A stretch of DNA of 64,000 nt from Norana najaformis (lineage: Eukaryota; Annelida; Clitellata; Crassiclitellata; Hormogastridae): positions 13,305,803 through 13,369,802 of the forward strand of contig OZ029925.1 in the NCBI GenBank assembly GCA_964023275.1, read 5' to 3'. The notes below the pieces were generated by a model, which did not search any database, was not told the DNA's origin, and worked only from the letters and a program-made list of their open reading frames with translations. The position numbers and the translations under genes are program-made. Shown here piece after piece: positions 24,739-38,704 of the stretch (position 1 is the stretch's first letter; the number at the start of each line of letters is the position of its first letter).

Positions 24739-26350
24739 TCTCGTCTTCGTCGCAATATTACTCACTGGACGGAACGGACATCTTGGATCTCGACTAAACC
24801 TATCTAACGGATCACGCCTTCGACGCCACCATCAATCGATGTTCTGTATGTCGTCATAAAGGCGCTGTTAGATTGGGTAACGACTACAAAGAAGAAGAGC
24901 AGCATTCTCAAAAACCAACCCCGAGAGCCAGCCATGGAAATACAGTGTAAACGACTTTATTTCCTCAGCCTCAGCGTGTAAGTTGGGAGGTCGTCATCTC
25001 CCTCGCAGCTTGATCTCCTCAGCGACAGTGTGTGGCCGGTGCACTCGTTATGTTGCCAAGTTAATTAGAGAGCTAGTGTAATAGTAATCTTGGAATAGCT
25101 CTCTGTACCGCGGCGACCCTCGCGCATCCCTTAAATTCAATTCTGGGTAGATGAGACAAGATTATATTAGGTCTTATTAATATCAGAGGCACTTTTAACA
25201 TTGGTGTATTCGGTGTAAACGCCGAGGGGCCCAAACGGTGCAAAGTACAATGGGTTCCAAAATACTTTTTGCACCTTGGTTGCATCGCGTGAGGTGAAAA
25301 GTCTGGGCGGACCCCTAGGAGAGCTTACAACCAAGTACTTAAAAACCAACAAAGCGCCTTTGATTAAATTTCGGTATTTTTCAGTTGGTTTTATTTAGAT
25401 TGCACGACAATAGACCTAGGGATTGTAGGCCATTTTTTTCATCTATTCTGTTGACCGGACATTTAAAGAATCTCCTTTTGCCTGTATTCAAAACTGAAAC
25501 CATAAAAAGCGAAAATCCTATACTGTCTGCCAAGTGCTTCAGAACTACAAAGAAAACGACCTAACCCACGTTCCACCAAAACTAATCCTTCATCAATTTT
25601 ATCTCCTTAATTTGAATTTCGAATCCGAGTTCTAGAGGCCTACATAATTATGAAACGGTTAATACTCTTTCCCAGTATCTTAGTTACCCTTAGCCACCCG
25701 ATGCATTCGATGTACGAGTCTAATCTAGTGGATAGTGGCCTCTATTATGTTCAAAGGGCGAATTTCATCGTGTAACTTCTTTATTACTTCCGCTCCATCC
25801 ACGAATGTGTTCTGTTTATTTAGAACATTTCACGAATTTATAGGCGGACGAGCAAAACAAGATTTGAAAGTATTGGCGCTTATATTGCTTCTTTAAAAGC
25901 TTAATTTCTATTGTACAACTGTCAGTGCTCATTCTTAAACTGCAAAGTTTCTCAAATATTTATTTAGCAATTATTAAATGCAGGTATATGTTTGAATACG
26001 AGTTCACTAATTTCATTGTTAAAAAACCGAGCCATCACCTGGTCAAACCAATGAACAGCGCTCCTACATTCTTGACCTTGGCCTCGTCACTACTAGGCGG
26101 TCTATCAATGAAAAGAAGGGGCACCAACAGCCTAATTTCGTTTGTTTTCAATTAGTCAAAGCTAATATACTACTACCTGTATTACAATACTCTTTGGTTT
26201 AACGTCCTTGGCGTGTGTGCAACAAAAACCCGATTTCAACAGTGTTCAAAAAGCAATAACCACAATGACAGCAACTCTAGCTTTGAGTCCAACTTTTAAG
26301 ATAGAACTTCGATATTTTATGTAATTGATCTAGATTACGTTATGGCCTGT

Positions 26351-26443
26351 GTTCAACTCATAACTTAGACCCTGCTAATCAGTTCAACTCATAACTTAGG
26401 CCCTACTAATCAGTTCAACTCATAACTTAGGCCCTAATAATCA
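26351..26443. repeat. Tandem repeat, 31-bp unit, three copies
   Basis: The unit is gttcaactcataacttagg ccctactaatca at 26351, 26382 and 26413. It lies in intergenic DNA. Confidence 0.9.
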
Positions 26444-26892
26444 GTTTGCCACCACCTGGGTATTTTGGCCTGAAACAAGACCTTTTGTTTTTTTTATTGA
26501 GAATTAGTAATAACAACGAATAAAGATACATAATAGGTATAAACCCATACGTAGCTGACCACGATTGAGGTAGTTAATTACTAACTAGTTGCAAGTAAGC
26601 AACCATTGTTTGCCCATAATTCGACAGTTGATTGCAAGACCGTTTCTCGAATCGTAGTCGTAATCAGAAAGTCGTATAACGCCTCTTCAAGGAATTTCCT
26701 CAGAGGCACTCACGACCCGGCGACAAAAGACTGCGAATTGGAACCTTTCTCTTTTTCACCTCTCGACATTTTCAAGAAATCCCATTACATTAAAATAACA
26801 TTAGAATATAAATTATTGGAATGTCCTTTTGTTAGGCTTTGGTTGTAGAATGTTGCAACAGAGCGCTTTGATTATTGGGCTATGCATAGTAG

Positions 26893-27021
26893 CAGTGGCG
26901 AGTTCAGGCCTAGCTATAGGCCGGAGGCGTTTGCCCTCTTGGTTAAATGCCGGGGTCCCCGTGCATGGTGGGCTGCAAGAACTGGCGCCCCTCCAAGCAA
27001 GCAATCCTGAATCCACCACTG
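26893..27021. mobile_element. hAT-type MITE with 8-bp target duplication
   Basis: The 5' end reads cagtggcgagttcaggcc and the 3' end reads ggattcaggattgc..cagtgg in reverse complement (cagtggtggattcaggattg). These are imperfect terminal inverted repeats of the widespread cagtggcggatccagg type. Flanks are catagtag (26885-26892) and cattgtag (27022-27029), 7 of 8 identical, as expected of hAT insertion. The element is 129 bp and non-coding. Confidence 0.8.
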
Positions 27022-27201
27022 CATTGTAGAATGATGGGCGTTCGTTGTCTGATGTTGCAGTAGAAAATGTTGGGTCTTGGCGTTACGGTGTTTCAGTGTG
27101 GAGCTTCTTGCTGTTTTTTCTTGCCTATTTCTAACTATTTGTATCTATTTTGGTGGCGTATCTCTGAACTAGATAAAAATAAAGGCGTTTTCGGTCCTGA
27201 A

Positions 27202-27744
27202 TAGGGCTGCCAACCGTCCCGGATTCGCCTGGACAGTCCCGGAATTGGCTTTGTGCGTTCCGTGCCCCGGATTGATCCCTAATTGTCCCGGAATTTGGTG
27301 TAAATATCCACTTCACCAAATGGTGTTCTTCTTTTCGCACACTAAACTCGAACAGCCGACCGTAAAAAAGTTTTACAGAGTGGCCATGAAATGGGGGGTA
27401 GCTAGGTTAGTAGACCCAATAAATGATATCTGCAAATTGCATGCATCATGCATGTATATATGAACTTCGCTCGTGTTAGGCCCTGGAGGCTGGTAGGTTA
27501 CTGGAATTTGATAAACGTTTCGCTCTTGAAGTTGAATCAGATTTTCTATATAGGCCACTTGTCTCTTGATGATTTGAGTCAAATCATTTGACTAATTTTT
27601 AGCGACTATTTGCAGTAGATCCTACATTAGGCTGACGCAACATTCGTTACATACAGTGATGTGGACAGGGTAAATTGGTACTGGCATATCGAGTGACTAT
27701 GCGGGCATCCCGGATTGGCAGAATCAAAAGTTGGCAGGCCTGTA
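27202..27744. mobile_element. Probable MITE with ctgccaac termini
   Basis: The left end is tagggctgccaaccgtcccg. The right end is caaaagttggcaggcctgta, whose reverse complement starts tacaggcctgccaac. Internal cccgg-rich words (gtcccggattcgcctggaca, tgtcccggaatttgg) recur. No clear target duplication was found, so the edges are approximate. Confidence 0.5.
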
Positions 27745-29914
27745 GTTGGGCTTCTACTGTTGTTTGAGCAAGTGATAGGCTACTTTAGTCTCAACAGCCA
27801 ATACGTCTGACTGACGTAGGCTACTTATAGTTGCCTGTGTTATACACTCGGCGTATTTTACGCTGTGTATAAATAAACACAAGCTCTACATGTGAAGTTT
27901 CCCTGACGGGTGGAAGCTGTAAAATACGCAACAATAAATCAACTGACCAAGACTATGTCATCCTGTTCTTGTCCTTGTTCTTATTCTTGCGAACTTTATG
28001 AGTAATAACCCCAAAGGAATTTTGTGAAAATAGTTCGCGGGACAAATCAGTAGCTCGCGCTTCATAATACGACTTACTGAGCCTACGCATGTATTTCAAG
28101 AGAACTGTTTAGCATTCATACTTTACGCCTATCAGTGTATTTGTTAGGTGGCTATAATTGTGCCATACCTCTTTTCACTCCAAGCACAAGCTATGATTCG
28201 TTGCGAGTTTCAGCTCGATCAATTTATTTTGAATTATATTGGCATTTCAATCCACGATTGGACACTTTCGTTTATTCATTTCATCATTTTAAACTTTTAT
28301 TACGCGAACAAAGTCGTTACTTTTTCAAATCTAACTGCTGAGGCGGATGAGCTGCAGTGAGATTTTAAAGTATTGGCACTTTTGGTATTTTAAATATGTC
28401 ATTTGCATTGGGTTCCTTTTAAGACTCATTCTTAAACTGCTAATTTGTTTACTTTTATTCTGTTAAGATCAAACGTTTTATGAAGCTGTTAATCGAAAGA
28501 TATGATGCGATAAGTGGTGATATATGTTCGCAGTTGTACAATTGAATCTATGGATGTTTAATCAGTCGTCAACCGTTTATGGAGTTTTGATAAAGTTCTA
28601 TAATAATTTGAATTTTCGTTCTTGTAGCAAACTTTTCAAAAGGAAATTGAGTTCACGACAAGTACACCATTATAATGTTAGTCAGCAAATAAGTATATAA
28701 GAAAGCAAAATAGTGAGTAATCTTCACTTGTGAAGTGGACTACAGAGCTCATGGACATAGACTATAAAAACAATAAGTAACACATGTGTAATTATATATT
28801 GATAAATAGTTTTAAAACCATTAACAACTTTACAACAAACGTTCCCTTTTCTAACATATATTTTAGAACGAGTGTGATCTATATTTATAAATTGCAGAAA
28901 TCGTATTAGCAATGATTTTACAACGCGATTTTAAATTGCTGAATCGATAGACTATCCATAATCAACAATCAGTTAAATGATTTTGAAATGTATAATAAGT
29001 ACGAACCACCGAAATAAAACTACTTTCAATACAGTGCTTGAGTTTGTTTTACGTTCTAAATATTTGCGTGATGATATCGCTGTCGAAAGACATAAAATGT
29101 CGACGCGCTTGAAATTTGGCCAAAGCGATAAATAGTTGGAATTTTTGAGAACTTTTTCTGTTTGCCTAAATTCATGAATTAATATGTAATACGACGTCCA
29201 AATTAATTGTCAGTAATACAAAAAAGAAAACGAGTGAATGCTTTTGTATTACACAACTTTATCTGTAAAAGTCTTAAGAATCGTGTTGAAAAGTCAACAT
29301 TATTAAGAATGCGCTAGCTGCCAAACAGACAAACTCAACGATCAAATTTGTAATCACTAAGCTTTCTCAGTCCAATTGCGGTTGCCCGGAATAAGAGAGA
29401 ATGCAGGGCTCTATTGTGTGGTGTGGCACTTTAAATTGTCCAATTAGATAAGTATCTACATATAAAGCTTGTAAAAGAAGTTTCTTAAGTTTCCACAACA
29501 ATTGCTGTTGAGATATCATTGACTCATTATGAAATATTTTTAAATGCCTACATTTCATTACTGCAAAATTACTACTAGTGTCAGATAGCGAGCGTTCACA
29601 CCATTCGAGTTCTATAAATATCTGGAATTGTTCCATCGCCTCAGCCAAATTCGCCGTGCTTTAAACTGTAGCGACATTGTACACTGTCGTTAAAAGCGTG
29701 ACTGAGTTTCTCTTTGCATTTGGTGTCCGCTGGGATGAACTAGTTCTGAATGGCATTTTCTTGCATCGGCTGTCGTTCATCCGGGCTTTTGTTCCCATCC
29801 ACGCTTCTACCGCAGCATCTGGTGCACGACTTTGTTATCTTCTGCTTCTTGTCAGATGCATCGTTCATTTCATGCTCCAGTGCACTGCGCACCTATTCAC
29901 AGCAAGTCACAATA

Positions 29915-29962
29915 ATGATGATGATGACGACGACGATGATGATGGTAATGATGATGATGGTG

Positions 29963-30022
<60 letters not shown>
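29915..30022. repeat. (GAT)n and (AAT)n microsatellite
   Basis: gatgatgatgacgac, then about 25 aat units, just beyond the 3' end of the ClC gene. The following sequence 30023-30105 resembles 17075-17135 (gggtgagatccttcaccacc, gctgcccgtttga), so the end of the gene sits in repeat-derived DNA. Confidence 0.85.
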
Positions 30023-30104
30023 GCACGGTCCGTACACGGGGACTTTAAATGGAGTACCTGCCATTCAAACGGGCAGCGGTGGTGAAGGATTTCACCCGAT
30101 CAAT

Positions 30105-33100
30105 TCACTGAAAAATAAGCAAGGACGAGGTCATACGGTCGCAACAGAAGAACGTGTACATTTACATTTACCTCGTTCACAGAGATAATCCCAACCAGTC
30201 GACCATCTTTCGTAACGAACGCATGTTGCAGACTCAAGAGAGAAAACATCGAATGAACCTGAGAACAGAAAAATTCAAATAGCGGCACATGCACAAATTA
30301 ATTATCTGGTAATTTTGAAACAGTCAAAACCAGTAGCAATTCTAATAATAGTGGTAGTGGAATTAATGGTAGTGACAGTACTTTAAAAAACAGCAGCAGC
30401 AGTAGTTAGTTAACTAGTTATTTAGTTAGTTAGTTGTCTACATATTTATTATAAATTTTCATTCATTTGTGGCCAAGGCCAAGAATTGTAGGTCGTCTTA
30501 CCGAAGACTGGCGCATTATAATCGCCTGCGATTCCATACGACTGGCTCTGTACAGCGATACATTCAATACTGAAAGAGTATCATACCTTGTAGAGTGATG
30601 TTTTGTCGACCATTTGGAAAGGCGCTGGATCGATGGAACAGAGACTTAGGTCGATCGTCTGATTCAGCTGCCACTCCAACCATTCCATCTCCTGCACATC
30701 AACAATTCACATCCATTGCCATTTTATAAAGGCACCAAGCAAATTTCCACATCACACACAGTGTACATAGACCGATGCGACGACAGCAAGAGATTCCTTT
30801 TTAAAACACGATGTATTAATGTCCACATACATACCACGCTTATACATACTCACTTTGTCGTATAAGATACCCATATAACGTGAAAAAGGACTTTAAAGCA
30901 TGTCGGCTCCTAAATGTAATGCCAATGCACACAAGCGTGGTTAAATGCGAGGCATCTAATGTCGTTCAAAAAGTTTAATCAGTTTGGTATACAGATAAAC
31001 TGCAACATACTATACTTGCATACACGGCCAGTCATAGACATAGTTTGCATTTACTATTACAACATTGAAGTGAAATCCATGCGAATACGGACCTCGGCTG
31101 AGACAGACCCGTGTGAAACTTCGAAGCCATTAAGAGCCTCTGGTTGTTTCGATTCGTCTAAAGGAAAGAAACATCAGAAACCTAAACAACGAATTAACAG
31201 ATAATTATTTCCTTCATGACAAATTGAATACATGTCGCTCAGTGAGGCGGTCCCGGTATACAATGTCCGCTGGTTCTATGGGTAACACCCAGGGTTTGAT
31301 TAAGCACTCGGGGATAGGGCATGAAAACTATATACAGGTATACTGCCCATGGGATGGCATTCTATAAACAAAGTGTAGAAAAGTATGTAAATGCAGCTGG
31401 TTGAATGGTTGACTTTTTTCAAGTTGCAAGATGGCCATGGCGTAGTCCTATTTTGAATAAAAATTAGGGACTCGTTCTTATGAACAAATGGCCGATACAA
31501 TGAATTCTGTCAGTTTTTTGTCAAAGCACAAAAATTCTGACTCCAGTCTGGGCTCCGTTAGAGGAGGCCTCATGCAATTGATTACGTGGCATAAAAGTTA
31601 TTCTAACAATAGAACCAGGCAAACAATTCCACAAGATGAACTTTACAGCTGTCAAACACGCTTGCTGTTAAGCCTACGGTTCTTGCTGTCATTATTGCGT
31701 ATTCTTTTGACTAGTTAACTAATTAACTAATTAATTAATTGCAATTAACTAATTGCATAGGCTTTTCAACTGCTGAACAACTCGGTTATGCACGATCATT
31801 AGAAAAACTACCTTTTATTCTGAACTCGTTCGGCATTTTGTGGCTTGAGTGAATTTAGCCAGTTAATCAGATTTGATAAAATAGAGTTTGGATGTGCAAG
31901 TGAAGTAATTTCGACTGATTTGTTCATCTTGGGAGATACACATAATAATTGGAATAGCAAACTGTTAGGACTGCGGAAATGCGATTTGAATACCTTGAGT
32001 CTTTGGATCAACTTCATTATTGTTATCCAACAGATCCTCCTGCATAAAAGCAATTATAAGCGTTTTTGAGCAAGCATATTGTACATTCATATGTATGTTT
32101 GCATGTATTTGGTGCGCCATCGGTTGATGCCTTGTGCATTTGACAGCGGCGCTATAGATGTTGCTAGTGTATACATACATACATAAAGAACAGTAAATTT
32201 ACATTTATTATATGCATATTATAATTTTCTAACTTTCTAAACTGAAATTTGCTGTTTTAACCCGTGCTACTACAGAAATTAATATGGCAGTTTGACAAAC
32301 ATTTATTTCAGGCTTTTTTCTAATTATTATTTACATAGAGCCTTTTTGCTACTTTTTATAGTGCAGGCGGCTTCATTATTACTGAAGGTCGTTACTCACA
32401 GTGTCTTGGTTGCTTGATTTGGTAGCGGTGGTTGATTCGTTGACTGCGATTGACTTCTCTTCAGTTTTGATTGTTTTCTGGAGGTTTTCCTTAATTTTGC
32501 TCAAATAATTGATTTTATTCTCAAGCGACAGTTGCTTGTTGAGAAGGCGATCTAGATCAAGACGATGAATGGACCCAAGAAGCGTCTTATTCTCTGTAAC
32601 CAATTTTTAAACACTCGATACATTAAATCACTGAAGGATCACAGCAACTCAGTTGAAACTTCACCTGTGACATTCTCCATCTCTGGTTCTATTTCTGATG
32701 TCTCCTCTGAAATTCACAATTCGTTGTAAGGTCATGCAACACGTGAAAAAATTGCCTTATTTTCCTGAGCTCCGGCTACCTCACAGCCACACCTCCGAGG
32801 AATACAGATGATAGAGATTGCCGTGCCTTAACATGCACATGACCACTGCATTGCCACTCGGTTACTTTGCCTCGCCTTGTGGTATCAATAACCAAATGTA
32901 AGCTATCTCTAAAACCTGGCTACGATCCATTCCACGATATTTGCAACGTATTAACTTTATATTTAAGATGCGTCATCTGAAAAGCATCTTCAGCTGTGTT
33001 TCAGTCACTACAGTACGTTTTACTTCCCCATGTCCTTAGGATTGTTGAAGTGCAACCTGGCAGCATCACACTTGGTCATAAAGTAAGCAAAGGTAAGTGT

Positions 33101-36100
33101 ATAAGTAACGTCAGGTTTATAGTAACTCCAGTAGGCATACAGGCAGAAGTAGTTGTTATCATTATGTAATTTCACGGTTCTTTCAGCATGAGCTCTTGCA
33201 ATCGGCTTTTAGCACAGACCTGGAAGTGTTGGGGACCTTTTGCTGCAATGGACTCAACTTCTTGGCCTTCCTACTCCACCCGTTTACTTCATATAGATGG
33301 AAATTCATGGCGGGTATAATCTAATATTATCTAATCTAATGTAGACTAATTTAACTTAATCTAATGACTTACACAGCGCCATTATAATAACATATTAAGA
33401 TGGCACTGGAAAAACAGATTCGCAATGCGGTCATCGGTCAGTCCATTGACGACAGTTAATCAATAAGACATCGTCGTCGTTTGCGGAACATATGAAAGAA
33501 ATAACACAACAGCTAAAACAATTACACATTATGAGCCTAAACTGGGGAGAATGGTTGAGCCGTTGAGTTGCTTATGAGTGTGTTTGCAGGTGAATGTTTT
33601 TGAATGGAAAACCTTTGCTTTTGATGAGAGGGAACGTTCTGTATGGATATCGGTCGAGCATTTCCTCGATCTCTTTGTAGGTTGTCGTCTCGGTGACACT
33701 TTCTACGTCTTCTATCATGAACTGCTTGGCCCTCAGAGTGTGAACGCTACAAATCGCCAAACCATTAACAATCAATCAAGGTATATAGCTCAAGGCAACA
33801 CACTTGTTTACACGCTTCTAAAGAACTCCTCAGGGGCGTGGACCTGAGTTTTGAAAGATCTCTCAGCCGAAGAGCAAATACGAACACTATTGTCTAAAAC
33901 GACCTATTATAGTCTTCCAACTTGAGATGGCACTCATTTATCGACCTCAGGAAGGAGGAAAACTGAGTTGGTCCATATGGTCTGGGATTCCATTGTATTT
34001 CGATAACTAATGCGGCTCCCGGCTGCATGACTTTACTGTACTTGCTATCTTTACACTATGGCGCTACCAGCGAGCCAAACAATCTTCTTTATGCAGCGTT
34101 CTTATTCAATCTAGTTCCATTAATTATAGCCTATAGCGATGTTGAGAGTTTAATAAGAACCATATTAATGTCATTAAAACGAACCTGGTCAATTTCTTAT
34201 AAGTCGATGAAGAGGCGTTGACCAATGAAACAAAGAAAAATAACTATAATAGCAACTAGCCAATTCAATTTCTGTATCAACTGATGGTTCAGTGATGGAA
34301 TCAGATAAGAGAGTTGGAAAATCCACAGGTATTATAAAAGAACGGCGTCTTACGTATGAGTGGCATTGATGGCACCAGGTAAAGAATGGGTTGGAATACC
34401 TCCTGCTGTAACACAAGAAGTAGTTGCTTACGTCTCTGTGGCGTTGATGGAACCAGTAAGGAATGGAAGTTTCTTGATTTCAACGATCACATCAAAGATC
34501 GACAAAGTCATCTTTTTTGAAATGACGTACGCAATCAGCACAGCCACCTACAACCATTGACCTTTTTAATATAGCGCCTCCCAAAGGAAAAACTTTCAGT
34601 TTCGTGCCTTTTTGCAGACTGGTCCATATCTATGGAGTTCCTTTGCCGATCACTTCACTTACTCTTTTCTTGTTTCGCAAACAGTCGGATTGAAGACTTT
34701 TCGTTTTTTCAGCTACCGATGCTTTTGAAGTGAATTTATAAAAATAACGCAACATAAATGTCTGATTAATAATAATATCGATATGTAGCGCCAGTTAAAA
34801 TCATCATTCTAATTTGGATGTTAATGGAACGCTGGGCAAAATGTCTAATGGCTTCTAAAGCGCCGGCTATGATGTGAATGAGCTGAGCAGAGTCTTACAA
34901 TGCAGGGCAGAACATGTCCAATCTGTCCGGTCATTTCGAAAGCTATGACGACTGTGGAGACGGTGTGAGTGACACTTCCAGCGAACGCCGCTGCTCCTAC
35001 GATGGCATAACCACCTGGCAGGACGGCATTACCACCGATTCCATCCGGAAAACAGACAGCAAGCACTTCACCTATCAGACGACCCGCTCCAGCACCTGAA
35101 GCAGGGCAGAAACGGATTAGACTGTGCCATCCAACAATCAACCCATTCTGTTGCAGGAACAGAAAACGATGAATAAGAATTTGTGTTCTTTGGTAGCAAG
35201 CACGTCAAGGTGGGATGTAATCAGGTTTAACCTCAGAACTTCACTAATGCAGTCACTGTAATGAACAACTCCTATCGAAAATTCGAAGCTATCCAATTCA
35301 ACTATAAGATGTGTACCTCGACCGTAAACAATCGGTAGGAAGATCGGGGGGCGAGGGCGAAGACTAGCTTACGCCTATAAGTATGCAATAATGTACATAT
35401 AAACACATATCGCACCATATATATGTACTCTCATATACTATATGCAATATATATATATTATGTATATTATATGTATGTTCAAGGTTTATACAGAGTCGTT
35501 TTTCGAAATGGCGCTATGCAGAAATATACATCCAATTCACTTGTAATCAGCAGACATAATGGAAAACCACCTTATTCACAGAATTCAAGAACAGGACCTG
35601 CACTTCACTTACCGAGGGTGAAGGAGGGAATGAATATCCCTGCTGGAATGGGTAAAGTTGTCGCTACAGCGCACATCCAGAACTGAACAAACAACCTTCG
35701 CAGGTTATTGTTATTATTATTATTATTATTATTAATATTATTATTAATAGTAGTAGTAGTAGTAGTAGTAGTGGAAGTGGTAGTAGTGGTAGTAGTAGTA
35801 TCATTAGCATTGTTACTGTTATTGTCATCATTGTTATTAATACTACTATTACAATCGTAATATATCTAAGATGATGATGACGACGATAAGGATGACTTTA
35901 TTTATGATGTCGACGACGATTATGTTGATAATGGCGACGAAGGTAACGACAACCACAATAACAACGACGATGACGACATCAACAATGTTGAGCGTGATGT
36001 CCTAGGCGTTGTTTGCATACCCTGACGACGAAGAAGAGCAAGAGAGTGACGAAGATGTTGTTTAATGGGCCTTTCCAGGATTTAATCAGAGCCTCGTCTT

Positions 36101-38655
36101 CGTAGTTGCAGGCGATTCCGCTGGACCACGTGACATTGCTGAACAACTGACGAACTGCGTCTGGATTTGTCAGCTAACACAACAGTTAAACATCTGATCT
36201 CATCTGATGACGTGAGTTTGTCTATTAGACCGTTTTTATGTTATATTGAATAACAAACGAAGAAGAGCCATTGTTATATTGTATTGAATAACAATCGAAG
36301 ATCGAAACCTTAGTCCACAGGTCTGATCCACTGAAGAAGTCCACTTGAAAACCAAAAGGTAAGAAGGACCATAAACAGGGCAGGGTGCAGTTGGTAAGTA
36401 GGTTGAAACGGGTGAGTTTTGAGATAAGACGCTGAACGAATCAAATAACTGGCAAAACCGACAGAACTTCAGACCAGCCACCGAGAAAGCGCACAACTAC
36501 TCTGGTCTGATGCATTCGTGCATTCTTTCTTAATCAGTGACTCTCTCACTGACTCGCTTGTTTACTGACTCACTCCCTGACTGACTGACGGAATGAATGA
36601 GTGACTCACCTAATCATTCACCCACGCACTCACTCATTCACTGACGACTGAGTGGTCAAGTTTCTTTCAAAGTACTTGACTTGTGCATTTCTGGTTATCA
36701 TTCTCTGAATGAATAATGGCAATTTACTTGTCCTGATTAGCTGAAAAGCACCAGACAGTGACTGAGTCTCATTTCAAGTGTTTATCTGCAAAAGAGACAA
36801 GCTCACCATTCCGCCCATGTATTGCCCGAAACCGGGAGGAAAGAACAGCGACATGACGAGCAGTGTCACTAGACTTGGGTAGATGAAGCGACTGCAATGG
36901 AAAGAAAACAACGCCAGTCGCAATATACACGGCTTGTAAATTGAAACTCATATCTAATAACCAGCTAACTACAAGTGTGATACAAATTACGCATTTATTT
37001 ACCGCCACTGTCTAATGGCTAACCATCAATCGATGGCGCTGAGCAATTGTAAGTGAAGGTCTTGCTCAGTGTCCCTAAACAGTGAAGGGTTTCACAAGAG
37101 GCTCGAATCCGTACTCTCCACGTTACAAGCCGAACGCTCAAACTTTGTATTCGAAATGTATAATTATAGCTCTCACTATTGACAAGAGGGTTTTCAATTG
37201 GCGCAATATGAATTTCTTGCCATAAGATACTACATTAATCGCTTTACTTTGAGCACTTACTTGGTCTGAATCATGGACTTAAATATTTTGTTGTTCCTAA
37301 CGAACAGAACGACTCTCTTGTGCGCGTATATGAACAACACTCCACCAAATCCACAGATAATTCTATCGAAAATAAAACAAGGCACCAGAATCAAATATGA
37401 CAAAAAATAACAAATCGTAGTTACTGTCATTGGCGGCTCTAGGCTTTTCTAATCGGGAGGGCAACGGGAGCCAAGCAACTGGAGGGAAGCCAGCTGGATA
37501 CCTGGCTTCTTACAGAAAACTGAGAATGCTCTAAAATATTTTCGTATTGAGTCACTAGATGATGAGATCTCAATTTGAGCCAATGATTTGTTCACCTTAG
37601 TTGCCTCAAGTTAAAACAAAACAATTAAAAACAAAACACAATTTTCATGTCAGGGTTGCCTCACCAGTCCCTCTGGTTAGGATTATAATTCACACCCATT
37701 TCTTATGCATATGAGAACTCTAAGTAAAAACGTATAACCTTTGAAGTACTGAAACAAAATTCCTAGCCTCTTAAGTACTGACTACTGTGCTATCGGGTAA
37801 GAATGAAGAGCCTAAATCACTCGCATGGGTCTGAAGACCTACTGTATAGGCAAATTGCTTACCCAATAGCGGAAAATGGTAGGATTTCTCCTGGAACAAA
37901 AAGCGTGCCACGAGCTAAGTTGGTTCGGAAATATGCCGTCAGAGTTACTACAAAAGAAATGAAAACATAAGATTATATTTTGCAGCGAACTCGGCCACTA
38001 CAGTTATAGACTAAAGTGAAACCAAAATACTTAACTAATTTATTACTTACTCACTGGAACTTACGTTAACCGTAATTGAACCAAATGGAACATGTATCCT
38101 CACTGTGCCACCCAGTGGAATATAAAATAATGCATGTTCTATTAAGTTGTTCTATGAAGCCTGCTAAAGCATGTGTGATATTACTGAACCAGCAGAATAA
38201 GCCTGTCTTTTTATGAGGAAAGCGTGTCTTTTAAAACCCATTGTACAGCATATGTTTTGCGTGGTTAAACCCACTGGAACAAAGTGGTGGAACTTCATTG
38301 AACATACCCTCCTTGTGGAACCAAATTGCGAGAAAGCGGAACATGAAGGCACCGACGAATGCCGAGTAGAAACCGCGCCAGTAGTTCTTAACGGCGAAGT
38401 AGGTCGCTGTTACTTCGATGCTGAACAACACACCTAAGTAAATAGGTTTACTATCTGTTTAGAGACCAATAGTTAACTAGGCAGCTAACGAACCCTGGTC
38501 GTCAAACATTGTCAAAAGCCTGTTACAATTCATCATCAGTCACTGTCAACAATATCAACTGCAAATAATAATAATAATAATAATAATAATCATTATTATT
38601 ATTATTATTATTACTATTATTGTTATTATTATCATCATCGTCATCATCATCATCA

Positions 38656-38704
<49 letters not shown>

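Larger units (their letters stand above)
24739..30104. other. Intergenic between receptor and ClC genes (convergent ends)
   Basis: Both flanking genes end towards this stretch. Contents recognised are the 31-bp tandem repeat, the hAT MITE, the ctgccaac-ended MITE and a GAT/AAT microsatellite. Low-complexity AT-rich DNA fills 28000-29300. No gene was recognised. Confidence 0.6.

Noticed and set aside
25073-25352. Overlapping 61-70 codon frames on the minus strand
   Set aside because: No domain, no splice context; probably a degraded repeat.
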